Source: Chryseobacterium sp. JUb7
GTDB lineage: Bacteria > Bacteroidota > Bacteroidia > Flavobacteriales > Weeksellaceae
Length of the DNA stretch: 64,000 nt
Reading direction: 5' to 3'
Assembly (NCBI RefSeq): GCF_024806495.1
Contig: NZ_JANUFF010000017.1
Location: 23,442-87,441, forward strand
In this document: positions 1 through 8,783 of the stretch, piece after piece
How the letters are laid out: each line of letters starts with the position of its first letter
How positions within the stretch are numbered: the stretch's first letter is position 1
The notes under the pieces: generated by a model
The model's database searches: none
Told to the model about the DNA's origin: nothing
What the model saw: only the letters and a program-made list of their open reading frames with translations
Program-made: the position numbers and the translations under genes

Positions 1-1601
1 TAGATAACAATTTAATTACGCTAGGTAAAACATTAATACCTGATTCTATAGACAAACTTATTCATAAAGAATTTCTATTCAATTTCAATTTAGAAGAATT
101 CAATCGTAGAGATTTTTCAAATGATATAAAAATTTCACTGGATCAAAAAGATTTGTCCAACTATATTTATTTCCCTAAGAATCTCAGTTTAGAAGATTAT
201 CATTCAGATTTAGTTGATTCAACTAATAAAATAGACAACGATTATTTTATTTCTTTACTAAGATATTGTATGATCGTAAATAATAAAGAATCCTTAAGTA
301 AGCCTAATCAATTAATCAAAAAAATATGTCAGTACTATGGCTTAGAAGATGAATTATTTGAACTAAAACTCTTAAGTGAGGAAAGTGAAAATATCGAATA
401 TAGGTCAACTCGTAAAAATTTAATAAAAGTATTCTTTAATCTCGTAGCATTACATAACAATGAATGGGTTCAAAAAAATCAAAAATTATTATTTGACCTT
501 TGTTCCTTAAATGATGATAGTTATAAAGATATATATAAGGAAAGCAAGATCTACCCAAATCAATTATTTGAACTTCATTTGTTAGAAGTCTTGAAAAGAG
601 ATTTAGGTGTCAAAGAAAGCATCAAAAAGATTTATTTAGATACAACAAGAAAAGATATTAATGAAGTTTTAGTTATATCCGAATTTAATGATTTTCTTCC
701 CGAAGCTAATTATATAGACAATAGACATTTAACTACGATAATAGAGAATATAATATTCCAAGAGAACGTTATTAATATTGATTCTCATACTCATAAAGAT
801 ATAATCTTAAAGATTATTCCAAAACTGACTGATAAAGAATATCAAAATCTTTTTCCGCAGTTAGATGATAAAAAAGCAAATATCATGATTTCTGTTGTAA
901 CACAAGAAGAGACTAAAGATGATATTTTTGCTATTGTTACTTTAGATAGTGAGAAACTTAAAAAAATTGGAAAATTAATTCAACAGGAAAATTTTGAAGA
1001 ACTTATCAATAAAGCGGAAAATATAATTATTGATGAACAACAGTCCAAATCAAATTTTGAACATAAATATAAAATTGGAACTTTTATTGAAAACCAAATA
1101 CGAGCAAAACTTGATCAACAACTGAACGATAAGATCTTAATTGACAACCTTGAGTCCAGAAACGAACAGGGAGGTCAGGATATTGTCATTAGATTAGATG
1201 ATGAACCAATCTATTATATTGAAGTTAAATCGAGATGGGACAAAAGAAATTCTGTAACAATGAGCAAACTTCAATTAGAACGTGCAGCATTAAATTGGGA
1301 AAAATATTGTTTATGCTCAGTAGATATAACACATTATGAAGGTGACAATAATAAATACAATCTTCCAATTGAAGATATTTTACCATTAGTAAAAATTATT
1401 GATAATATCGGAAATAATGTAAAACCACTTGTTGAAAATAATATTAAAGCAGAAGAAAGAATAGAAGATCAAGTACATTTAACTGATTACAGAGGTGTTA
1501 TCCCCCAAAATATTATTGAAACAGGAAGTAATTTTGAAACTTTCGTATCAACTCTTGTCACTCACATAAAAACTGCTGAATTGAATGTTGATAGGATTTA
1601 A
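1..1601 (+). CDS. C-terminal part of a large DUF3883-type protein with PD-(D/E)XK-like motif (5' partial)
   Basis: The reading frame is open from the left edge (first full codon at base 3), so only about the last 530 residues are present and the true start lies outside. A TTG at 153 is the first possible internal start but there is no reason to prefer it. Near the C-terminus (bases about 1168-1240) the sequence GGQDIVIRLDDEPIYYIEVK matches the D...ExK core of PD-(D/E)XK nucleases and resembles DUF3883, which often ends large sacsin-like GHKL ATPases in defense islands. The N-terminal ATPase is therefore predicted, not seen. It lies 53 nt upstream of the cysteine desulfurase. The role as nuclease effector is inference. 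Confidence 0.65.
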   Translation, partial: DNNLITLGKTLIPDSIDKLIHKEFLFNFNLEEFNRRDFSNDIKISLDQKDLSNYIYFPKNLSLEDYHSDLVDSTNKIDNDYFISLLRYCMIVNNKESLSKPNQLIKKICQYYGLEDELFELKLLSEESENIEYRSTRKNLIKVFFNLVALHNNEWVQKNQKLLFDLCSLNDDSYKDIYKESKIYPNQLFELHLLEVLKRDLGVKESIKKIYLDTTRKDINEVLVISEFNDFLPEANYIDNRHLTTIIENIIFQENVINIDSHTHKDIILKIIPKLTDKEYQNLFPQLDDKKANIMISVVTQEETKDDIFAIVTLDSEKLKKIGKLIQQENFEELINKAENIIIDEQQSKSNFEHKYKIGTFIENQIRAKLDQQLNDKILIDNLESRNEQGGQDIVIRLDDEPIYYIEVKSRWDKRNSVTMSKLQLERAALNWEKYCLCSVDITHYEGDNNKYNLPIEDILPLVKIIDNIGNNVKPLVENNIKAEERIEDQVHLTDYRGVIPQNIIETGSNFETFVSTLVTHIKTAELNVDRI

Positions 1602-1626
1602 TGAAAAATTAATGTGCGAAAATAAG

Positions 1627-1634
1627 TATATTTG
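1627..1634 (+). promoter_or_regulatory. -7 promoter element upstream of the cysteine desulfurase
   Basis: TATATTTG matches the Bacteroidota -7 consensus TAnnTTTG. It lies 20 nt upstream of the ATG at 1655, so the desulfurase can be transcribed separately from the preceding gene. Confidence 0.5.
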
Positions 1635-1654
1635 ATACTATCAGATTTATTAAA

Positions 1655-2800
1655 ATGTCAATATATAAAGATTATATATACTTAGACAATGCATCAACAA
1701 CCAAGATTGACGACAATGTCTTAAGTGCAATGATTCCCTTCATGTCGGAATTATATGCTAATTATTCAAGTTCTCATTTAATGGGAAAAAAAGTTAGAAA
1801 TGAAATAGCAAACGCTAGAGAGCAGGTTGCTAATTTATTAAATGCAGATGCTAACGAAATAGTTTTTACTTCCGGTGCAACAGAATCGATTAATGCAGTA
1901 CTGAAAGGGATTGTTACAAACTCAGATAAGTCTAAAAAGCCACAAATTATTACAGTAGCAACTGAACACTCAGCCATTCTCAGCACTTGTAAATTTCTTG
2001 AAGAAATAGGTGTCGAAGTGGTTTATCTTCCTGTTTTACAATCAGGAGTACTTGACATAGCTAATTTAAAAAATGTGATTTCTGATAGAACCCTTGTAGT
2101 TTCAGTTATGCTAGCTAATAACGAAACCGGAGTAATTCAAAATATAAAGGGAATCACAAAAATCGCTCATCAGTATGGAGCTCTTATGATGACAGATGCT
2201 ACACAAGCAGTAGGTAAGATTCCCGTTGATGTTAAAGATCTTGATATCGATTTTTTGGTATTTTCCGGACATAAATTTCATGCTCCAAAGGGAATTGGAG
2301 GATTTTACTATAAGCAAGAAAATAAATTCACACCATTAATTCATGGTGGCGGGCAAGAAAACAATAAGCGCAGTGGTACATTAAATACTCCCGGAATCAT
2401 TGGAATAGGCAAATGTGCAGAGATTAGCCTCGATAAAATGGATCAAGACGTTCAAAAAATAAAAAAACTACGTGATCGATTGGAACAAGAACTTTTATCG
2501 ATCGAAGGAACTTTTATTAATGGATATTCGGCTGAAAGATTACACAATATAACCAATATTTGCTTCCCAAACATAGAAGCTGATTTTCTAATAGGAACAT
2601 TGAGAAATATTTGTGTTTCAAATGGCTCTGCTTGTCATTCTGAATTAATAGAACCATCTCATGTATTAACAGAAATGGGAGTGAGTATTTCGGACGCATT
2701 TTCAAGTATTCGATTCAGTTTGAGTAAGTACAATACTGAGGAAGAAATTGATTATACGGTTCGTAAAATTAAAGAAGTTATAACCAATTTTCAAAAATAG
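1655..2800 (+). CDS. sspA: Cysteine desulfurase (SspA/DndA-like, IscS/NifS family)
   Basis: A PLP-dependent enzyme that takes sulfur from L-cysteine as a persulfide. The family signatures are intact: His105 in ATEHSAI, the PLP lysine Lys207 in SGHKFHAPKG, and the catalytic loop with Cys327 in SNGSACHSELIEPSHVL. The length of 381 residues is normal. Its own -7 element lies 20 nt upstream. Context decides the role: it is inside a defense island, convergent to SspBCD-like genes and not next to iscU or other Fe-S assembly genes, so it is the likely sulfur donor for DNA phosphorothioation. In known Ssp and Dnd systems a dedicated or housekeeping desulfurase fills this step. The enzyme class is certain; the pathway is inferred. 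Confidence 0.85.
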   Translation: MSIYKDYIYLDNASTTKIDDNVLSAMIPFMSELYANYSSSHLMGKKVRNEIANAREQVANLLNADANEIVFTSGATESINAVLKGIVTNSDKSKKPQIITVATEHSAILSTCKFLEEIGVEVVYLPVLQSGVLDIANLKNVISDRTLVVSVMLANNETGVIQNIKGITKIAHQYGALMMTDATQAVGKIPVDVKDLDIDFLVFSGHKFHAPKGIGGFYYKQENKFTPLIHGGGQENNKRSGTLNTPGIIGIGKCAEISLDKMDQDVQKIKKLRDRLEQELLSIEGTFINGYSAERLHNITNICFPNIEADFLIGTLRNICVSNGSACHSELIEPSHVLTEMGVSISDAFSSIRFSLSKYNTEEEIDYTVRKIKEVITNFQK

Positions 2801-2823
2801 CACTATCTACAAACTAAAACACC

Positions 2824-5211
2824 ATGAAAGAATTATTTGAACAATTATATTTTAGCGCTACAGAACAAGATGTTGAAAAAACAATACAACAATTTAAAGA
2901 TATTTTTAAAAATGAAAATTGGGTACCAATCGGTGGAAATGAATCTAATTTTAGTATCATTGAAAACCAACAATCTAATCCTATCGCTGCATTAGTTGAA
3001 AAGGTAACAAATTCAATTGATGCCACTCTAATGAAAAGGTGTCTTGAATTAGGAATTGATCCCAAAAGTAAAAATGCTCCTAAGTCAATGGATGAAGCAG
3101 TGGAGAAATTTTTTCCAAATAATAAAAATTGGGATCTCAATAAATTTAGAAGAACACAAGCTGAAGACATTCAAATAATCGCCGATGGACCGACGAGACA
3201 AAGCTCAGTCATTATATACGATAATGGTGAAGGACAACATCCAGAAGATTTTGAAAATACTTTTTTGTCATTGATGAGAGGGAATAAAAATGAAATTCAT
3301 TTTGTCCAGGGTAAATACAACATGGGAGGTAGCGGTGCTATTGTATTTTGTGGAACAAAAGGATATCAATTGATTGGATCTAAAAAATTTGATAGGACAG
3401 GCAAGTTTGGATTTACTTTAGTTAGAGAACATCCTCTTTCAGAAGCAGAATTAACCACTAAAAAAAACACTTGGTACGAATATCTAAAAATTGATGGAAA
3501 AATCCCCCAATTCGATATTAGCGATATTGATTTAAATCTTCTCAATCGAAACTTTACCACAGGTTCAATCATCAAGATGTATTCTTATCAAATGAAAGGG
3601 ATTTCAGGCTTTGCGCAAGATTTGAATCAAAACCTTAATGAATTTTTGTTTAAACCTGTTCTGCCTATATTTACAATCGACACAAAAGAGCGTTATCCTA
3701 ATAATAAAGTTTTGCAAACTACCGTATATGGACTTCAAAGACGTTTGGAAGATGAAAAAGATTATGTGGAAGATTGGTTTTCAGAGGAGTATGATGATGC
3801 GCTTTTTGGAAAAATGAAAGTTACGTGCTATGTTTTTAAACCAAAACAAGAAGGAAAAACAGTAAAAGAAACCAAAGCAGATATTCAAAGGCGCTATTTT
3901 AAAAATAATATGTCTGTTTTATTTTCAATGAATGGTCAAGTACATGGTCATTATACATCTGAGTTTATCACTAGAAGTTTAAAATACAATTTACTTAAAG
4001 ATTATTTGTTGATTAATGTAGATTGTTCAAAAATGAAGTATGAGTTTAGAAAAGATCTTTTTATGGCTTCCCGTGATCGTCTAAAGAATGGAGCAAAAGC
4101 TGAAGAATTAAGAGATTACCTAAAAATAAAACTGACAAAATCGAAACTTGATGAAATAAATAAGCGCCGAAAGGATTCTATTGGACTAGAAAGTGAAGAT
4201 ACATCAGAGTTGATAAAGAATTTTGCTAAAAATTTATCCAAAGATAGCGATTTGTTCAAGTTGATACAGAATACACTTAAACTCGAAGAGAAAACAAAAG
4301 ACAAACCAGAAAAAAAAGAATCAAGAGGTAGTAAACTACAAGAAAGACAAGAAAAGCCATTTAAACCTGAGCGCTTTCCAAGTTTTTTTAAACTACAAAA
4401 TAAAGCTAGTAATCCTATTTCTGTACCTATTGGTGGCGAAAAAACATTAAAATTTGAAACCGACGCTGAAGATCACTACTTTGACCGAACAGATGAGCCG
4501 GGCGATTTACAAGTAAGTATTTTAAAAATTAGAAGAACAGAAAAAGAATCTGACAACCAACAAGGAAATAATAAAGAGCCTGGAGAACTTTTAAACATTA
4601 TAAAATCAAGTCCTGATAAAGGTACAATTAAGATAACATTTAATCCTGATGTTGAACTCAGACAAGGTGATGAAATCGAAATTGAAGCCTCTTTAAAAGG
4701 TGCAGGTTCAGAATCTTTTCAAGAGATTGTTTTTCTTAAAATTGTTGATCAACAACAAAAAAAAGAAACAGCTCCAAAGGAGGAAGAAGATTTTAGTAAT
4801 ATGGGATTGCCTGAATTAGTAAGAATTACAAGAGATCAGTGGGAAGGTTTAGAGAGCCACGGCATATCTATGAATTACGACACTGTAATGAATCCTGTAG
4901 CTTCAGGAGATATTTTAGAAAAAATTTACGTTAATTTAGACAGTAATGTGTTTTTAAACTATCGTAAAAAATTAAAGAACGAGGAGCAGATCATAGTTGC
5001 CCAGAAAAGATATATTGCATCTGTATACTTTCACTCATTATTTTTGTATATGATCACTAAAAAGAAGAATTACAAACTCTATTTAATGACAGAAAATAAT
5101 GACGGAGAAATAACTATCGATGAATATATACGTGATGTATTTGATAGTTATTACTCCGACTTTCTTTTAAATTTTGGTATGGAGCAATTGATGGGTAGCT
5201 TGGATGATTAG
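2824..5211 (+). CDS. Large GHKL-fold ATPase of the defense island
   Basis: A 795-residue protein with an N-terminal GHKL ATPase domain: N-box LVEKVTNSIDA (Glu59, Asn63, Asp66), G1 box YDNGEGQ (Asp133), and lid glycines GKYNMGGSG (163-171). Residues of about 490-530 are highly charged and low in complexity (KDKPEKKESRGSKLQERQ-like). The C-terminal third is a separate domain that I do not recognise. There is no DHp helix or receiver domain, so it is not a two-component kinase; the layout is closer to MutL/MORC/sacsin-type ATPases. The start is 23 nt after the desulfurase, implying co-transcription. It may be a sensor or effector paired with the PT-modification genes, which is inference. Confidence 0.6.
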   Translation: MKELFEQLYFSATEQDVEKTIQQFKDIFKNENWVPIGGNESNFSIIENQQSNPIAALVEKVTNSIDATLMKRCLELGIDPKSKNAPKSMDEAVEKFFPNNKNWDLNKFRRTQAEDIQIIADGPTRQSSVIIYDNGEGQHPEDFENTFLSLMRGNKNEIHFVQGKYNMGGSGAIVFCGTKGYQLIGSKKFDRTGKFGFTLVREHPLSEAELTTKKNTWYEYLKIDGKIPQFDISDIDLNLLNRNFTTGSIIKMYSYQMKGISGFAQDLNQNLNEFLFKPVLPIFTIDTKERYPNNKVLQTTVYGLQRRLEDEKDYVEDWFSEEYDDALFGKMKVTCYVFKPKQEGKTVKETKADIQRRYFKNNMSVLFSMNGQVHGHYTSEFITRSLKYNLLKDYLLINVDCSKMKYEFRKDLFMASRDRLKNGAKAEELRDYLKIKLTKSKLDEINKRRKDSIGLESEDTSELIKNFAKNLSKDSDLFKLIQNTLKLEEKTKDKPEKKESRGSKLQERQEKPFKPERFPSFFKLQNKASNPISVPIGGEKTLKFETDAEDHYFDRTDEPGDLQVSILKIRRTEKESDNQQGNNKEPGELLNIIKSSPDKGTIKITFNPDVELRQGDEIEIEASLKGAGSESFQEIVFLKIVDQQQKKETAPKEEEDFSNMGLPELVRITRDQWEGLESHGISMNYDTVMNPVASGDILEKIYVNLDSNVFLNYRKKLKNEEQIIVAQKRYIASVYFHSLFLYMITKKKNYKLYLMTENNDGEITIDEYIRDVFDSYYSDFLLNFGMEQLMGSLDD

Positions 5212-5227
5212 CGTTTATGACTTGATT

Positions 5228-5284
5228 AAAAAAAATATCTAATTAGTTAAAAGTAGACATCTTTATCAAATTAGATATTTTTTT
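5228..5284. terminator. Bidirectional terminator between the convergent defense operons
   Basis: An inverted repeat pairs 5228-5244 (A-rich, ending ATATCTAATT) with 5269-5284 (AATTAGATAT then T-rich). The arms give T-runs on both strands. It lies between the stop of the GHKL gene (5211) and the stop of the PIN gene (5290), so it can end both operons. Confidence 0.75.
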
Positions 5285-5289
5285 AAATA

Positions 5290-6126
5290 TTAGTTATATT
5301 CCCAAATTTTTTCGATCAGAATAATCCTTTCATTTATGTAAGGTATTTTTTCTCGAAAATTACTTTTCTGAACGCTAGAAATCAAATTGTCCCAGTCCTT
5401 GTTATTTTTTAATATTTGTTTAAATTCGTCTTTAGATAATATCTCGGTTATTTTAGCATTGACATCTCCACTTAAATCATTTAAAATCTCAATGAAATTT
5501 GTCAAAATGATTTTTTGCTTTGTTTTTAGTTCATCAATAAATTTTGAACTGTAATCTTTAAGCTTAATTATCAATAGTCCTACATCCTTGTTATAAAGTA
5601 ATTTTAAGGAATGGCAATAGGTAATTAATTGATTTTTCGAAATATATTTTTTCAGCCAGAAGATTGTCATCAAATCAATAGAATTGAGAATTCTACCCAT
5701 CAAATTAATATTATAAAAATGATCAAAATCTGTTTTAGCAGGCTCATCATCAGTAATGAAATGTGTTTTAAGTAAATTTTCACCGAAATCATTTCCAAAT
5801 CGACTTTCTTGCACTGAATAACTTACAGAATGCGATTCTCCGTTGTCTTTAAAACAATTAGAATTGTGTGTACGTGTGAACTCTAAGACGTCAGAGCAGT
5901 CAGAATTATCTATAAAATTTGCTAATTGTCCAAAAATTATATTATCTAAATCTACTTTATTCAAATCATCAACAACGTTAATAAATTTATTTTTTCGTAA
6001 CTCATCAAAAACTTTTGGTGTTAATTTGATGTGATCAAATGTTTTTTGCAAAAATTTAATATATTCATCATCATAATTAATCTGCAATAGATTTAGAATA
6101 GTACAAGTATCTAAGTAGGCAATCAT
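5290..6126 (-). CDS. PIN-domain-like protein
   Basis: 278 residues. The N-terminus MIAYLDTCTILNLL carries the first PIN aspartate (Asp6); VFDELR (Glu42), DNGESHS (Glu97) and ITDDEPAK (Asp126/127) supply the other expected acidic positions, so a metal-dependent ribonuclease or nickase fold is likely. The C-terminal half is helical and unrecognised. It is the last gene of the SspBCD-like operon, starting 3 nt after the AAA+ gene stops. No antitoxin-like partner is adjacent, so it is more likely an operon-encoded effector than a VapC toxin. Activity is inferred from motifs only. Confidence 0.6.
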   Translation of the reverse strand: MIAYLDTCTILNLLQINYDDEYIKFLQKTFDHIKLTPKVFDELRKNKFINVVDDLNKVDLDNIIFGQLANFIDNSDCSDVLEFTRTHNSNCFKDNGESHSVSYSVQESRFGNDFGENLLKTHFITDDEPAKTDFDHFYNINLMGRILNSIDLMTIFWLKKYISKNQLITYCHSLKLLYNKDVGLLIIKLKDYSSKFIDELKTKQKIILTNFIEILNDLSGDVNAKITEILSKDEFKQILKNNKDWDNLISSVQKSNFREKIPYINERIILIEKIWEYN

Positions 6127-6129
6127 AAA

Positions 6130-7254
6130 TTAATTTTCAAATGAGGGAATTTCATCTTTAAAAAGTTTGACAAATTCTATATCTATCAAATCTTTTTCCT
6201 CTATTAATGCTAATTCTAATAACAATGAGAAAACTTCATTTATCTTCCTTATAGACAAATTTCCAATATTTTCTAACACATAAATTAGTGTAGCTTCACT
6301 ATCAAAAGGTCCAAATTCATTGTTCTGACCAATTGCCTGATGTAAAATCAATTCTTTAATATATGTAATGGCTTCACTAATAGTAGGTGCTTCAAATGAT
6401 ATATGAATTCTTGCTCTTGTTGATAATGATTCTCCTAAAACAATAGATAGATCTTCAACATTAAAAAAGGTTTTTGGTGTAAAATTTAAAAAAAGTAAAA
6501 AATGACTGTGTGCTTTATCAAACAATTGCCTTAAAAATGTAGTCATGCGATCCTGACTCTGTTTGTTCAAAGTATCAATATCTTCAAACTCGTCTAGCCA
6601 AACTATAAATGAAGAGTATGTCCTTTTTTCGTAGGTGATACAATTAATGTAGGTACTCAGAAAATTAACTATTTGTTCATCATCCTTCAATCCAAAAGGA
6701 AGTCCTAGTTTAGAAAGAGTTCCCTTTGTGGCATCACCAAATAAATAAGCTTCGATCGCCGTCAATTGCTCCTGACTGTCATCGGATGCTATTAACTTAA
6801 ATAAATCAGATATGATACTATCATTTGAGTTTAAATCAATTAAAGCATCTATAGTTTCCTCAGTGTTAAGCTTTGCCTTCAATTTGTTGAAATCAGATTT
6901 AATAACTGATAAACTGATTTGTCCCAAAAAACTACGAAAAAATGATTGCACAGGATCTTTGGAGGTTCTAGGTAAGTTGATTTTAATACCTTTTGCCGGT
7001 GTGGTTGAAGATTCTACACAAATATCAGCAAGTCTCTGAGTTTTTGTATAATAATTAGCAGCATGAGTTTTGCCACTTCCATATCTTCCCCAATTCAAAA
7101 CAATCCTTGATGGTGAAGTTTTCATTGAAAATTTCAATCTTTGCTCTATTTTTACTTTAAGCTCAGGAAAACCAGCCCAGATAAGATCGTGAGGATTTAT
7201 AGATGGGCCAATTCTAAAAGGATTTTCCTTTAATTTTAATTCTGATAATTCCAT
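6130..7254 (-). CDS. AAA+ / ORC-like P-loop ATPase
   Basis: A 374-residue ATPase with Walker A GRYGSGKT (56-63) and Walker B FIVWLDEFED (Asp221, Glu222), followed by a sensor-1-like LLFLNFTP stretch and a helical C-terminus. The start is 2 nt beyond the stop of the preceding 508-residue gene, and the PIN gene follows after 3 nt, so the three should be translated together. Its position after the B-C-D genes is what would be expected for the ATPase member of an SspFGH-like restriction module, but that homology cannot be confirmed from motifs. It may load or regulate the neighbouring PIN protein. Confidence 0.65.
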   Translation of the reverse strand: MELSELKLKENPFRIGPSINPHDLIWAGFPELKVKIEQRLKFSMKTSPSRIVLNWGRYGSGKTHAANYYTKTQRLADICVESSTTPAKGIKINLPRTSKDPVQSFFRSFLGQISLSVIKSDFNKLKAKLNTEETIDALIDLNSNDSIISDLFKLIASDDSQEQLTAIEAYLFGDATKGTLSKLGLPFGLKDDEQIVNFLSTYINCITYEKRTYSSFIVWLDEFEDIDTLNKQSQDRMTTFLRQLFDKAHSHFLLFLNFTPKTFFNVEDLSIVLGESLSTRARIHISFEAPTISEAITYIKELILHQAIGQNNEFGPFDSEATLIYVLENIGNLSIRKINEVFSLLLELALIEEKDLIDIEFVKLFKDEIPSFEN

Positions 7255-7256
7255 AA

Positions 7257-8783
7257 TTAGTTTAGTTTTTTAATATATATAGTTCCATCATTTTCCGTTT
7301 TAAACCAATCTAAAATGAATCTAGGATGGTTATTTTGTAAATATCTCCTTAAATCGTCAAACTCTATAATAACACCATCCTTTAAAAATGACTGGAAGCA
7401 AACATAATCAATTCCTTGTGATGCAGCAATCCTATTTGGTGCATTTGTTTTAAAGAGTTTAAAAGCTTCTAAAATATAGCTTTCAATTTTATCAAAGTCC
7501 CAATCCTTTCTTGAGAATTCAATCTCATAGATATAAGCAAATGTTCCCATATAATTCTTGCTTATAAAAGATTGCAACACAAGTTGTTTATTAAAATTAG
7601 AACTGTAAATCTGCGAAAGAATAGCAAATAAATTACGTCCAACTTTCGTTAAACTGTATTTCTTTTCTTTTGAATTGGATTTTAATTCTAAAATTCTTAA
7701 ATCGACAAGCCAATTTACTCTAGGTTCTATTATATGCTCTAAATATACTATAGGACTTTTCCAAGCTTCAATTCTAGAAATTATTTCCATTATTTTTCTC
7801 TTATTTGTATTATTTTCAGAGAATTGTTGATTCCTTTCTAATTCTGCTATAACGTAATTAACAAAAACCTCCTTTATCTTCAATGTACTAATGGGTTTTT
7901 GTGCAATAAAAATAATATCAATAATAGACCAGATATAAAGGGAGTCCGTAATCAATATTTGTCTCAAAAAAAACATTTTATCAAGTAAACCAAACTCAAA
8001 AACATTTGTTGATATCTCGTCTTGATTTTCAGTAGAAACATTATTAAGATGAAAATAAATCTTACTCTGTTTACTCAATATATACGAATTATTTGTTCGG
8101 ACAGTAATATCCATCTCTTCCAAAAGATCTACATAAGGTTTGGCAGAAGCGCCAGTGCTAGTTTTTTTTATAAGTCCTTTGTTATCACCTTTATTATCTG
8201 TTCCATATTCTAGCAAATCATTTACATACAATAAACTGTTATCTTCCACTTTTTTATTAAGGTATGTCGTTGGATAATAACTAGACTTATTAAACATCTC
8301 AATGATTAGTTTTAGGTATCCTAAACGTCGAGCTTTCGTGTTAGTAAGTAAAATATTAATCGTTCCACTTTCCTCTACACTACTATTAATAAAATAATTC
8401 TCATTATGAAACCACTGCGCAGGGTGTTTATTAGATAGATAAGCAAAAAAATCAAATGATAAATACTGCGGATATAAGATAATTTCAAAAAAACTAAGCG
8501 TTTTATTCTTATCAACTTTAGTAAAATATTTTGGTATTATATTTAAGTAGCTGTAAATAAAATTTAAAGTACTATATAATTTCCAAATTACTTTTTTTTT
8601 ATCTTCATTATAATTTTTAATTACAATAAAGATAATATGTTTAGTATCAGGAAAATTATCTTCTAATGTTATAAATTTATCAAAGAGTATCTCAATAATA
8701 AATTCTCCATCTATTATTTCAATTGTATCCTCTTTAGTTTTTTTATAATCTAAATTTGCGATTATGTCTGATAATTTTGTCAT
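7257..8783 (-). CDS. Uncharacterised defense-operon protein
   Basis: I do not recognise this protein. The preferred start is the ATG at 8783, which overlaps the preceding stop as TAATG; the frame also has an ATG four codons further up (8795). From 8783 it is 508 residues, AT-rich, with no P-loop, nuclease or metal-binding motif visible. The region of about residues 330-400 (helical, ending in a beta turn KEKKYSLTKVGRNLFAIL) looks like a winged-helix DNA-binding element. It sits between the DndC-like gene and the AAA+ ATPase in one tight operon. A DNA-binding or adaptor subunit for the ATPase/PIN pair is the simplest guess; no function is claimed. Confidence 0.55.
   Translation of the reverse strand: MTKLSDIIANLDYKKTKEDTIEIIDGEFIIEILFDKFITLEDNFPDTKHIIFIVIKNYNEDKKKVIWKLYSTLNFIYSYLNIIPKYFTKVDKNKTLSFFEIILYPQYLSFDFFAYLSNKHPAQWFHNENYFINSSVEESGTINILLTNTKARRLGYLKLIIEMFNKSSYYPTTYLNKKVEDNSLLYVNDLLEYGTDNKGDNKGLIKKTSTGASAKPYVDLLEEMDITVRTNNSYILSKQSKIYFHLNNVSTENQDEISTNVFEFGLLDKMFFLRQILITDSLYIWSIIDIIFIAQKPISTLKIKEVFVNYVIAELERNQQFSENNTNKRKIMEIISRIEAWKSPIVYLEHIIEPRVNWLVDLRILELKSNSKEKKYSLTKVGRNLFAILSQIYSSNFNKQLVLQSFISKNYMGTFAYIYEIEFSRKDWDFDKIESYILEAFKLFKTNAPNRIAASQGIDYVCFQSFLKDGVIIEFDDLRRYLQNNHPRFILDWFKTENDGTIYIKKLN

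Noticed and set aside
153..1601. Complete 482-residue protein starting at TTG 153
   Set aside because: The frame is open to the left edge without a stop, so the visible part is almost certainly the end of a longer protein.
1655..2800. Housekeeping IscS for Fe-S assembly
   Set aside because: No iscU, hscA or fdx lies near, and the surrounding genes are defense genes; the catalytic core alone does not tell the two roles apart.
2814..3170. A 118-residue minus-strand protein
   Set aside because: It is fully opposite the GHKL ATPase gene, whose N-box lies there; it has no support of its own.
2824..5211. Sensor histidine kinase
   Set aside because: The GHKL boxes are present but there is no DHp helix, membrane segment or receiver partner.
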